Shown: in pieces, positions 52,037 through 63,000 of the stretch
Position numbering within the stretch: the stretch's first letter is position 1
Layout of the letters: each line of letters opens with the position of its first letter
Assembly (NCBI GenBank): GCA_956465555.1
Contig: OY101115.1
Span: 992,001-1,056,000, forward strand
From: Nitzschia sp. pyKryTriq1
Lineage: Eukaryota > Bacillariophyta > Bacillariophyceae > Bacillariales > Bacillariaceae
Reading direction: 5' to 3'
Length of the DNA stretch: 64,000 nucleotides
Notes under the pieces: generated by a model
What the model was told of the DNA's origin: nothing
The model's input: only the letters and a program-made list of their open reading frames with translations
Database searches by the model: none
Program-made: the position numbers and the translations under genes

Positions 52037-52534
52037 ACTCATGCTCTTAAGTGAACCAGAGGAAATGCGTTGCCATTCCAATAATGAAATGTGATTCACC
52101 AGTATTAACGAAATAAATAAATGTTAAGGGATATAATGCGGTACAGTAATAGTAGTCGACTATTTTGATTCTCACCAGCTGCTTTTACAATACTTTTTTT
52201 AGTAGTCTACTTCGCCTGTACCGGCACGTACCGGTAGCTGGTACTCTAACACTGTAGTAGAGGAAGAGAGCAGGCAGCAAAACACGGGGTGTTTTGCTTT
52301 CAGGTCACGAGCCAGTCCCAGTCCTGTAAGCATTTTCTGAATCCTGGGAGATGACTGATGAGACTGATGGGTTCACATCACAGGTCCACAGAACGCACAG
52401 AAGACACAGAACAAATCTGGTGTCTGGTGCTACGGGCCATTGCGCTGTATTACCTGTTGCAAGACGGATGATCTTGATTCCTTATAAGTTGGACATTTCC
52501 AGGGTAGCACCTGAGTTAGCGCTAGAAACGAGCC
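52037..52534. other. intergenic
   Basis: Spacer with a gtaccggcacgtaccggtagctggtac island at 52217-52243. No gene seen. Confidence 0.45.
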
Positions 52535-53938
52535 ATGAAATTTTCCAGGCTTCAGGATTTCATCGAAGATGCGACGCATCGGATGGAAAGTGGGGACGAT
52601 ACTTTTCGCATGCTGGACATAACCAATCCAGTCGCAGAGAATCACCTTGAGGGGCAGGACAGTCGTTTCAAAGAAGATCTTGATGAGTCGCTGGAAAATG
52701 AAATGATCATTCAATTGCTCGAAACAGCACGAAACAAGGGCCATCGTGTCAATGATTTGTTCCTTGGATTTTTTCAAATAGATCACGAGGTCAGCCTTGC
52801 ACTTGTGCAGTTGTTTCAAGACGAAAGGCGTGTGTGGAAACGATTATGTATCCAACGCTGTCCTGGTCGTGTATTGGAGTCTTCTCTAGCTATTGCGGCG
52901 ACAAGAGGAAACCTGGAGAGCCTCTCTCTCTACCAGAATAATCTTGGCTACACTGGTTTTTCGATCTTGGCTATGATTTTGGCCTGCAATCCGCCCAGGC
53001 TTGTGAAACTCGATCTAGAAGATTACATTAGCCCGAACGCAGCTGACGCTCTAGCGGCTGGCCTCCAAGCGAATACAACATTGCGCACACTCGACCTCCA
53101 TGACTGCCGTTTTGATCGTGACGCCTTGGAGTATATCGCAAAGGGAGTTGCTCGGCATCGATTCCTGCGTCATTTGATACTTTCAGATTGCCAGTTGACT
53201 GATATGAATGCTGCATTCTTTGTCGATACACTTGTGGATCACCCATCAGTTTCCCATATATACCTTGGTTTCAACTATTGCTGCGTCAAGTCGATGAAAG
53301 CTTTGGCTTCCTCCATTCGAGAAAACCGTATGCCAAAGCTCGAAACCGTCTCACTCGTTCACCAGTGCACACGTCTAGACCCACGATTGGCTCTACCTTT
53401 GCCGATTGGAATGCTCGGTGGGCCTCTTGAATCCAATGTGATTCTCAAGGAGCTGTCTCTGTCAAACAATTACCTCCACCCGGTGGAACTTGATCTATTC
53501 ATGACAGGAGTCAAGGAATCTCGCTTGGAAAGTCTCAAGCTATCTCGATGTGGAATTTCAGACGATGGACTGCAAAGCATACTCTTACGTCTCCCGCGCA
53601 CAATAAGACGACTTGATTTGACGGAAAATCTTTTTGGGAGCGAAGAAAGCGATTATTCTCTGTTGCATTCCGTTGAACATCATCAGCAAATGGAATTGTT
53701 GAAGCTTGATATAGATCTAGAATGCTGGCACGATGTTTGTCATCGGACACGTTTGAATCGGGGCGGAAGACGCATAATTTCATCAGACAAAGCCGTGCCG
53801 ACTGCGATATGGCCTCTCATTTTGGAGCGTATCAACAACATCGATTGGTCAGCATATGATCCTACTGGGGAAGAAAGAGGCTTTCGCGAGGACGTCATTT
53901 TCGCAACTTTGAAAGGCCCAGCGTTTTGTGGGAGATGA
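52535..53938 (+). CDS. leucine-rich repeat protein, RNI type
   Basis: 467 residues from the ATG at 52535 (MKFSRLQDFIEDATHRMESG). RNI-like repeats run from about residue 125 to 380: LESLSLYQNNLGYTGFSILA, LVKLDLEDYISPNAADALAA, LRTLDLHDCRFDRDALEYIA, LRHLILSDCQLTDMNAAFFV, LKELSLSNNYLHPVELDLFM, LESLKLSRCGISDDGLQSIL. The preceding acidic N-terminal helix and the C-terminal region (ILERINNIDWSAYDP) match a common diatom LRR architecture in which a short gene-specific head precedes the solenoid. Single exon. A scaffold role is inferred. It is not a close copy of the LRR gene at 3.4 kb. Confidence 0.8.
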   Translation: MKFSRLQDFIEDATHRMESGDDTFRMLDITNPVAENHLEGQDSRFKEDLDESLENEMIIQLLETARNKGHRVNDLFLGFFQIDHEVSLALVQLFQDERRVWKRLCIQRCPGRVLESSLAIAATRGNLESLSLYQNNLGYTGFSILAMILACNPPRLVKLDLEDYISPNAADALAAGLQANTTLRTLDLHDCRFDRDALEYIAKGVARHRFLRHLILSDCQLTDMNAAFFVDTLVDHPSVSHIYLGFNYCCVKSMKALASSIRENRMPKLETVSLVHQCTRLDPRLALPLPIGMLGGPLESNVILKELSLSNNYLHPVELDLFMTGVKESRLESLKLSRCGISDDGLQSILLRLPRTIRRLDLTENLFGSEESDYSLLHSVEHHQQMELLKLDIDLECWHDVCHRTRLNRGGRRIISSDKAVPTAIWPLILERINNIDWSAYDPTGEERGFREDVIFATLKGPAFCGR

Positions 53939-54340
53939 ACAATATACTGTAGAATTGGCTTTCACAAGATGTCTCGTACGGGGATCACCAATGAGGAGGG
54001 CACCAAACATCACGCGGACTCATTTCTCAGCTAGCAGCGTCAACTACCGACCTTCAGCAGGTTTTCTTCAATGGGTTCGTATCATGAGGACCACGGGAGG
54101 CGAGAGAAAATTATGCGTGTTTTCCTGCTTAAAAACGCTTTTGACAAAGCTTCGTGACCAACACAACGTACTTCTCCACCCCTGATGCGGCAATGCAGTA
54201 GTGGGTGTCCCTTGTTAGACAAAGAAGAGAAGAGCTTGTCCATTTGGTTCGATGAATCGAAGGGCGCGTGCTTGCGTAAGCACTGGATCCTCTCCAAAAA
54301 TATGTAATATTCGATTCTAATGGAACTTTATGCTACTTGC
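53939..54340. other. intergenic between convergent genes
   Basis: Tail-to-tail spacer of about 400 bp. Short frames only; no RNA gene seen. Confidence 0.45.
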
Positions 54341-56037
54341 CTAATCTTGAACGGTCTCCAGTTCAAATAATCGTTCCGGCACGCCGTTCACGAAATCGCT
54401 TGCCTCTTCCTCTCCGCGTTCGTCTGCTAGCGATCTCTTTAGAGGCGCGTCGAAATTTGAGAAATAACCGAGGGTGATCATTGCCAAGGCGATTAATAGC
54501 ACAACGTCTCCTCTGATATCGCTTTCCAAACCAGGTACACCGGGAAGAAGTGTGTAATCCTTTTCGGACGCGATTTCTGCCAAAGGTATCAACAAAGCTG
54601 AAATCAAGTTGCCGCCAATTTGTTGCACACTCTCGACTGCTGTCTCGTCACCGGGATACGTAACATCTACCGCAAGTTCTGCATTGATGGGCTGCACTGG
54701 GCCAGCTGCAAATCCCAGGCCCATGAGGGCAGCAACCAAAAGCAAGGGTTCCCTGCCCAGGGCATGGTCGGTGAGCCCAAGTGGCAAAACAAAAAATGCG
54801 GTACCAGCTAAGCATGCAAGCGTGACCCTTTTGTATTCTTTCGTGCGGTCCACAAATCCGCCAAGAATAATTCCTCCAGCAACAATCGCTAATTCAAATC
54901 CAGCTCCAGCAAGATCAATCTGAAATTGGCCCGTCACTCCGCCCCTTGTCATAACTTCGTCGATGAAAGCCTGTCAATGAATTGAGAATGTGTTCTCGAA
55001 ATTTAACAATCATAATGTCTCTTTTTCATGGTACTTACTCCAACGACGTTGGTAATGGAAATACTGCAGATGAAAGCAGCCAGAGCGTTGGTGAAACCCT
55101 TGGTTTGGAAAAACTTCTGAACCGATTCGAGGAACGGCGGTTCTTTCTCTCCCCGGATTTTCTTTTCTAATTCAGATGCGGAAGGTGGAATCTCAGGTTC
55201 GTTTTCAAATTGCAACAGTGTTCCGACTGTTATTATTGTAGTAGCAACTGCGATCAGACCAAAATAGTTCTCGAGACCTCCTGACGTTGTCGCCATGCCG
55301 CCTCCCACCAGAAATGCTGTGGCGATCCCTATTTGATTGAAATTTAAAGCAACTGCAGTGCTCGTCGATCGTTCGTTATTCGCAAACCACATGGCGCTTA
55401 ACAACGGCGGTGTGCACTGGAAGAACGGCTGGGCAATTCCTACCAGAACTGTGCCAATTACAATGAAAGGATAGTCAACCAAACCTGACTGCCCAGGAAG
55501 GAAACCAAGCCCGGCTCTAAACCAACAGCCTGCTGCCATCATGACAGCTGCTGCCTGAATAGCTCGCTGAATGCCAAAGTTGGAAACGACGTCGGTAACC
55601 AAAAAGCTTGTCGCAACATTCGTGAACAGAAATATGTCAATAATCGAAGCAGCAGAATGCCCGAAACTAGCCTCGAAAGTCGACGGCGCCGCTGCTACCG
55701 AGAAACAGACCCAGTCACTTAAAAGCGCCAGCAAGCTAAGGTACGCAAGCTGGACCCATCGCTGAGGTGATACTGCAGGTTTCATTTTTGTATAGTCGAT
55801 TGCTTCAGACGGCTCGGTGTCTTCGCTTCCATTCGGTTTGTCGAAAAAGAAATATAGAGATGAAGTGGATCGTTTCGAGCTTGCATGTACCAAATTTCTC
55901 CGGGGGAAATTTTCGATACCCTGTAGCTGCTTCTCCCTTACGACATTCCTCAGCTCTCCTCGTGTAGCGGAGGGGACCGAAAATGCATTGACTTGCGCTA
56001 TAGCAAGGATCGAAACGAAGTGCAATCTGTTTCTCAT
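54341..56037 (-). CDS. SLC49/FLVCR-like major facilitator with plastid-type presequence
   Basis: Two exons, 55039-56037 and 54341-54970, with a 68-bp intron (GTAAGT...TGACAG) joining NVVG to AFIDEVMTRGG in phase 0; 542 residues, about 12 spans. The family is FLVCR/DIRC2 (SLC49): PQRWVQLAYLSLLALLSDWV, TPPLLSAMWFANNERSTSTA, FNQIGIATAFLVGGG. SLC49 members carry haem, choline or other small amines. The N-terminus (MRNRLHFVSILAIAQVNAFS) is a signal peptide ending at A-F, the hallmark of complex-plastid import, followed by a Ser/Arg-rich transit-like stretch. An upstream in-frame start at 56076 would bury this signal, so 56037 is preferred. Substrate unknown. Confidence 0.8.
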
Positions 56038-57106
56038 GCTGATTGATGCAAGTGTCGAATATAACAAAAAAGCCAAGCAACAAAGTTTAGAATAACACGT
56101 AGTGTACCTCTTGACTTTCTAGTTTGTGCCAGCTTCCAACTTGGTAGCTTGATATTAGCTTGGTTGTGCACCTTTTAACAACAGGGAATGTGGCAAGGTC
56201 GACAGAATGAATGAATCATCGACTGTTTCCGGCTAAGCAAGCAGATGCCGACAGCTTGTTTCTCACACGTTGCACGGTGTCATCAGTGTCAGAAGATTTT
56301 TCGCAGAAGAAGAAGAATATTACCGGTAGCGAACGAGCCGATGACGTGAGCAACAACGCACTTCAATCAAGTAAGCTTGAGCGAGAACAGAAGAATAAAA
56401 TCCAACGCCCGTGCGCACGCCGCGTCATACTGTCTGTACGCAGTTACTGTAGTACCTGGTACACGTACATACCGGTGCTGTACGCTACGAGTAGCTGGTC
56501 TCTACTCCCGCGAGACCCGCTCGCCGGGGGTGCTGCGTACCATGTACCGTACTCGTATGTGTATGGTACGTTATTTTATGACGGATTTAGTCGGATGAAT
56601 CAGTTTCAATTCATTCTTGGAAAATTTTCGGTTCGCGCCCATTGATGTTGCTGGCAGGCTCGTTTCGGCGGGAAATAACATGTGTCGCTCTGACACGCTA
56701 TTTAAGGAAGGGCGAAAAAAGTGCCGTTATAATTATTGTTACATAGACACACTTTTCATGTGGGCCGTATCTGAACGAGACAACATACCCGGACGCATTT
56801 TCCTTTGCCGCCTCTGTTGTTCCTCCCTGGTTGGTTCCTCCGCCTGCCAACATTCAACATCTTCAAACTGAGCGGCCCGGTTTGGGTTGTTTACACGATG
56901 AAGAGCCGATCCTGTCCACCATTCAAAGAGAGAGAAGGCCCGCTACATTCCAAAACAAAAGCAAATCAAAACAATCTCGTGGCGTTGTTTATCATCCTTG
57001 CAATAGCGGTACTAGTAGACACCAGTCCATTGAGAAAAAACTATCATTCTGGCTGTAGTCGAGTTCAGGCGGGGGTGCTCATTCCGCACTAGTAGGTTTT
57101 GCAAAC
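56038..57106. other. divergent intergenic region
   Basis: Head-to-head spacer of about 1.07 kb, with a ggtacacgtacataccggtgctgtac island at 56458-56483 and weak frames only. No gene seen. Confidence 0.45.
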
Positions 57107-59915
57107 ATGCCTTCGAACGGATGGGACGTTCGGAAGAATGCCAAGAGTTCAAGTACGCAAAGGCATTTCCAAGAGAGTGTTTCAACCGCAAAGGAGAACC
57201 GAAAACCTTCACAATACGCAACCCCACCAGGCAAAAGAACTTCCAATTCGGTAAGTAGGGCGAGGGCACCGGGGCAGCAGCAAATCCAAGCCAATTCGAG
57301 GATGCATAGAAAGATAACGCCTCTCACTTTTTCTCTGCGTTTAGTCCTCCGGCTCTTCGCCAACGAGTGTTCTGGTTGACAATGATTCTTTTCATTTGCG
57401 ACAAGATGAAACAACAGTTGCTTCAGATTTTGAACACCAGCGAGGATCCGACAGTGACAGTTTACTGCGGGTTCAAGTGGAATCATCGCTTCAAAGGACA
57501 ACGTTTTATGTCCCGGTGTCTCTAATGCTGCAGCGCGAGGTAGAGATGCAAGAATCCGCGAAACAAACCCGGGTCAGCCCGGAAAGATGGTCGTCGTCGA
57601 GGTTGTACTCACTTTGGAAGTCGAGAACACACGGGAGGGACGGAGGGGAAATCACGCTTCGGTTAGAACCCGAAGTGGTGATGAAAGATTACAGCGACTT
57701 GCAATGGAAACCGTGGTTAACAGCTTGTATTCGGGAATATTACAATACGGGGAACATTCGGATTCCAGATGATTGTGTGGGGTCGGATATTTTGTTGGCG
57801 CTAGAGTACTTCGGGATTCTAACCTCGAGCCCCAATACCTTCATCTTCGACTCTGCTCAAGCACTGGGACGCATCAAAGTGTGGAGCGCGTATTTTTCTC
57901 ATAGGAATGCCATCGCTGAGTGGGTACTCTCAGATTTCCGGCATTGCTTGGGTAGCAGTCGTATATGGATCACCACGTCAAATCCGGACGAGGGGGATCA
58001 TGCAGAAACATTGCTACAAGTGGATGGGGGCACTGCAGCTATCCTCGGGGGAGAGAACGATAGACGAGCTACTACTGAGGATTTGCCTTCTTCCACTGTG
58101 ATTCATTACTTGTTCTTCGATAACGAATCTACCAACTTAATATCGCAAGAGACCCCTATGAGGATGAGACGTGATTTCTGTGAACACTTGCGCCGGCAGT
58201 TGCATTGTGGTACTGCTAACGTCTCCTTTGATATCGAACGTGTCAAGATCACTAAATCCACTGGAAGAATAACAACGGCACTTAGGGCGGTTCTACGACT
58301 GCAGGTTAGCCGACAGGAGCGGGTATCACTTCAAGCACTAGAAACCAACTCTATAGCCGAATCGAACGGAGCGAAGAATCGTTCCAGGCGACGAAATGAC
58401 GCAAACAATAGCATCGTGGAAGAATCGTTTGGCTCAGAAGACTCTGAATTGGCCCGGATAGTGCAGGTGGGGTCCAGCGAAAGCAACGAGGGTTATGACG
58501 AACAAAACATGAGCCTGGGTCGATCAGAAGCTACCCCACCTGCAGCTGGGGTGGACGAACAGCGTCATCCGTACCGTAGTACTCCGCCACCTGAAGGAAG
58601 AAGGACAGAACCAGAGCATAAAAAGTCGAGCCGAAACGCATCAAAATCAAAGGAGCAGATCATTGGTGATCAAGAGTCTCTGCAGCATATTGACCATTCA
58701 GCTCCGATCGGGTACGTCAATACTGATTTTGGAGATCTGCAATCAGTCACCAGCGCGCTTTCGGATCCCTATATGGATGAATCTACCGTTAATAGTATGT
58801 CGAGCAGGTTCTTGGTCCAATTGGCAAGGAAGAGATTGATGCCGACTTCGGAGCGGAATCAGAATCCCGTATATGGTCGGACGGAGGACCCATCGGTAGC
58901 TGAATTGGACGAAGAACCACCTCAGCCGCCGGAACCTCCCAAGAATCGGTTTCAGGCGAATAGCGCCTTCAAGGAGCCTGAGAAGGTGCCCGAAAAATGC
59001 ACGGCAATGGCTGATGATCCCAATGAAAAGGAAGGTATAGAATGCAATTTCTGGGAAGGGATTATCGGAAACATGTGTGGTGGTGCAGTCCCGATGGCTC
59101 AGAATACAGAGGATTTGACAGGAAGAAATGAAAGTGGACCAGAATATGATTTCTTTTCCAAAGTGATCAAGTCTGCGTCGATGGATGGTCAGGCTGCCAA
59201 AAGATGGTTGGAGTCGACGTTTATCGAAGATGCATCCTACGTGCCAGATGGGGTGGTGGAAAAATCCACAGAACCCACGAGTCGCTCAAGGGCCGACCAA
59301 AATGACGGGTTCGTCGCCACGGAACGAGCTGACCACACAAGACCTGGTTCGAAAGTTCAAGACGATGACCGACCCGAGAGCATTCCTCTTGGATTTCGGT
59401 CCCGAAGCTCTCCAAGCTACGATCGTGAAGCCCGACTTGCGCCAGACACCGCGCCTCGTGATGATGAATCGTCGGCGTCAATTGACATGATGCCTCCGCG
59501 CAGGAAACAAAACACCAGTCACCGCTTTGCCGATACTCCTGACTCTGATATCATAGCCCTAAAAAACCGTCGTCGGTCAGAAATCCATCGCGCTAAGACT
59601 TCAGCACTGGCGATGCACACGGCTAGATCACTGAGGAATTCTGAAGCGCACGTTGATGTGGATCTCCCACCTCGAGAACCACGTCGAGCGCGTGTCCGGG
59701 AACCCATCGCCAGAAAGAAGCACTATTCGTCTGCCACACCGCCACCTTACTCAGATGATGTTCTGATTCGTGGACAAACTCCTGGGAGAAGTACCACCTC
59801 AAAGGCCAAGGTGCGCCCCTCGGGATCTTCGAGACTTTTCCGGAAAGGATCTTCTGGTACCATTGAGAGTCTTCCTGGGGCTCGCTCTTCCAAAGGTAGA
59901 AAGATGCTGCTGTAA
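57107..59915 (+). CDS. large disordered protein with a BTB/T1-like domain
   Basis: Exon 1 57107-57250 and exon 2 57345-59915 with a 94-bp intron (GTAAGT...TTTAG), phase 0; 904 residues. Residues 130-220 resemble a BTB/T1 tetramerisation domain: MKDYSDLQWKPWLTACIREY, YNTGNIRIPDDCVGSDILLA, LEYFGILTSSPNTFIFD, then AEWVLSDFRHCLGSSRIWIT. This is the pattern of a T1-like fold with YNTG...L.YFGI. A mixed region of about 100 residues follows. The C-terminal 500 residues are disordered, rich in Glu/Asp/Ser and Arg (PPPEGRRTEPEHKK, PPREPRRARVREPIARKKHY). An embedded short helix reads CNFWEGIIGNMCGG. Diatoms have many such proteins; the role is not known to me. Confidence 0.65.
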
Positions 59916-60037
59916 AGGAATATAGTTTTACTATCACAGTGTAGACCGGTAGATCTTTTAACTCTGGACTACTGTAAAACTGTATTTCTAGCTTGTTTAT
60001 AGCGTAAATTCTCGATTGCAACGAAATATAGTTGGTT

Positions 60038-63000
60038 CTAATGTTCCATCTGCGACATCAGGGCTATCACTTTCGGTAGATAGAGAGAGACGTAGCTTTC
60101 CGTGTAGAATCCATGCTCCTTGTTGTGACCACTGGCCATGTGATGGGCCAGCTCATGGCAAAAAGTCACAAACCAATAAGAGTAGCAAGCACGACTGTTG
60201 TGCTGGTTTTTGGAATAGTGCAAGGAATAGAAAAATCTCAAATTGAAGTGCAGAGCTCGGTTTAAATTGAAGGCAATCACTCCTCCAGTTGGATCATGGA
60301 ATATTGCGACAGTACCAAGGGACAGGCCGAAGACACCACAAAGTCTTTCCAAGACGACAGCAAAACTCTCAACTGCATCGATGTGCCCCTCAAGGAAACT
60401 ATGCGACGAGGGGTGCTTTCGAGCCGAGAACACCTTGATTCCGTTATGGGTCTCACCTTTCTCGTTCAAACCGAAGAAAGGTTTAAGGTCGTGACCAGGG
60501 ATAACTTCGCACGTTTGCCCTTTGTCCAACCCTTCGGGGATACTCATGTTCACTTCAGGGGCTGTCACACCATTGGGGTCTACATTTCTCGATGCTTGTA
60601 CCGTATTCTGCAGCATTTTTTCCATGTTGTCATGCCCCGAGGCATCTACCTCGGGGGGAATCGGTGCATTGCTCTGTCTTCCGTCGCCAGGTCCATTCGC
60701 GCCACCCATTCCGTGTTTGACGCGACCCAAGTTTCCAGTAGCACCACCAAAGTTGCTACCACGAAGACCATTGAAAGCCCGGCCTAGTTTTCTTGATCCC
60801 AGGACCTTGCTGGGTTTGGTCGCATCATTCAGTTCGTCGTTGCCAGTGGTGCTGCTGGTGTCGTCGTCATTCGATTCTTTTGGGTACCCTCCCATTGCCA
60901 TTTCTTCGGCTAAGGCCTGAACTTGTTCCATTGTTGCCTTCTGTCCAAGCCGGCTACGAATGAAGTTTTCGTCTACTGACGGGAACATTTGTTTCAAGGC
61001 ACGAACAAAATCGTCTTGTGAAATCGATGGCCCCGAAGTGCCGTCTCCGTCCCCTGCTTTTCCCGAGACCGCCGGCGGGCCTTCTGAGCCCACTTGATCT
61101 GTACTACCGGTAGAGGGGGCTGCCACTCCAGGTGGCGAGGAGTTGTGCTCAGTAATCCCTGGCTGACGATTTGTCCCCGTCACTGCTGCTGGGATTCTCT
61201 CTGCATTATCGCTAGCAGGTGCTTCACGGACAACCGGCTCAGGTTCAGGGATCGGCTCAGGCTTGATGATTCGATCGACGGGAAAACCCCTTGCACGGAG
61301 TTGTTCTAGGGGGGCCTCGAGTAGAGAGCTAATGAAAAATGCATCTTCAAGTTGACATCGCTGCAGTAGCAGTTCACCAATGGCGTATCCTACATCGAAC
61401 CAGTCGAAATTCGACGTCACATACAGCCGATTCTTGTTCGATGGCCCGGGTTGAGAGCAGCATGTCGTTTGCTGGCTACGGACCGATTTCCCAAGTGAGT
61501 AGACTGCTTTTAGTTCACTTGCTTCGAAAATTTCGAGATGTTTTTCATCGAGAACCGAGGCCGCATTGGCAACGAGTGGTCTTGAGGTCACACTGGGTGA
61601 AACAAGAAGTGGACTGCGTTCATGGATTCTGTCAAGCAAGGCTTTCGTCAACTCAGTCTTTCTTTTTGCAGCTCCGATCACATCGAACTTCTTGTCAACT
61701 TCCTTCGAAATGTATTTTGAACCAATGAGCGCGTAAAACTCTTCAAGGTCCGACTCAGGTGGAGCACGTTTAACAGGAAACATTCTTCCGAAAAACGAAT
61801 TATCAATAATATATATGTCTTTTGCGGTTGAGAGTTCGTATTGGCTCTTTTCAGTGGAGTTCTCTCCGCTCGCAGAGTATGCCAAAAGAAACGGTGAATC
61901 ACGAATCTCAGAAGTGACGCGCCGAAACGGCTTGTGAGCTGCCACACGACGAAGGAACAAACGGTACTTTTCTTCTGTTTTCAGTGCTGACAAGACAGCA
62001 GACGGATTCTCTATCATCCGATGAGGACGATGATGAATGGGAAGATGAGGAAGAGTAAACATAGACTTTGCTGTTGCACTGATATTCCTTACCTATCATC
62101 AGGTGAAATACGTCTTTCGTAGAAGCCTCCTGTTTAACACCTGTCGCCGCAAGAAATGGGCTGAAGTCGACGACGTGAAAGAGGGATTCAGTAACGGAGT
62201 CTCCTGTGTCCTCCTCGCTCTTAAAAAACACTACGTTCGGCCGAAACCATGCAACTTCTCCATTCACGGTTGATGGGATGAAGTCTTCGTTCTCTAGCCG
62301 GGTCAACAAAGGTGTCTGAATCTCAGCTGTCCGCGTCGAAAGATATTGAAAGATATCAGAGAATGCGACGAGGATCTTTTGTGCCACGATCGTGCGATCC
62401 GGCATGGGGGTCTTGCGGAGGGTTTCTTTTGCTGTGGCAACAAGCATGAGAAGCTGCTGAATCAATGCACCAGGATCGGGCTCCTTGACACATTGAAAAA
62501 TGTTTCCAAAGATTTTTCCTGTATTGCCCAAGTCTGGGTCGATGACAGGAAAGCCCATGACGGAACAGCGCTCTTCTGAGCAACATGTTAGCACGGAATA
62601 CATTCCTTTCTTCCTCTCACCATCGAGGGGAGAAAGCTTCACACAAGGCACAAAGTTGAGTTTCAACCGCTCCGCCCTACCAATTCGTGTGTACGCATTC
62701 TGGTAGGATCCCCCCGATCCGAGCCGTTTGCTGACAAACTCGAGGCATTTGATCCGCATCTTCTCGTCGTCGACCTGCTCAGCAATGTATTTTAGAATCT
62801 CTGTCAACGGCGGAAGAACTTTCATACCTAGCCCGACCAGGAAGCGGCCGCTCTGGGAACGTTCTGTAATTTCGTCCTGTGATGGCCATTGAAGAAGTCG
62901 CAGAAATGGAAAGACTCGCAATTCTCGATCGGGCAAGTAGAGCTCGTGGGGGGCGAACATTCTGCTCACGTCATTCTCACAGGGTAAGTATTGCGTAGTC

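Noticed and set aside
56211-56645. 144-residue + frame
   Set aside because: Runs through palindromic repeat islands and has no motif.
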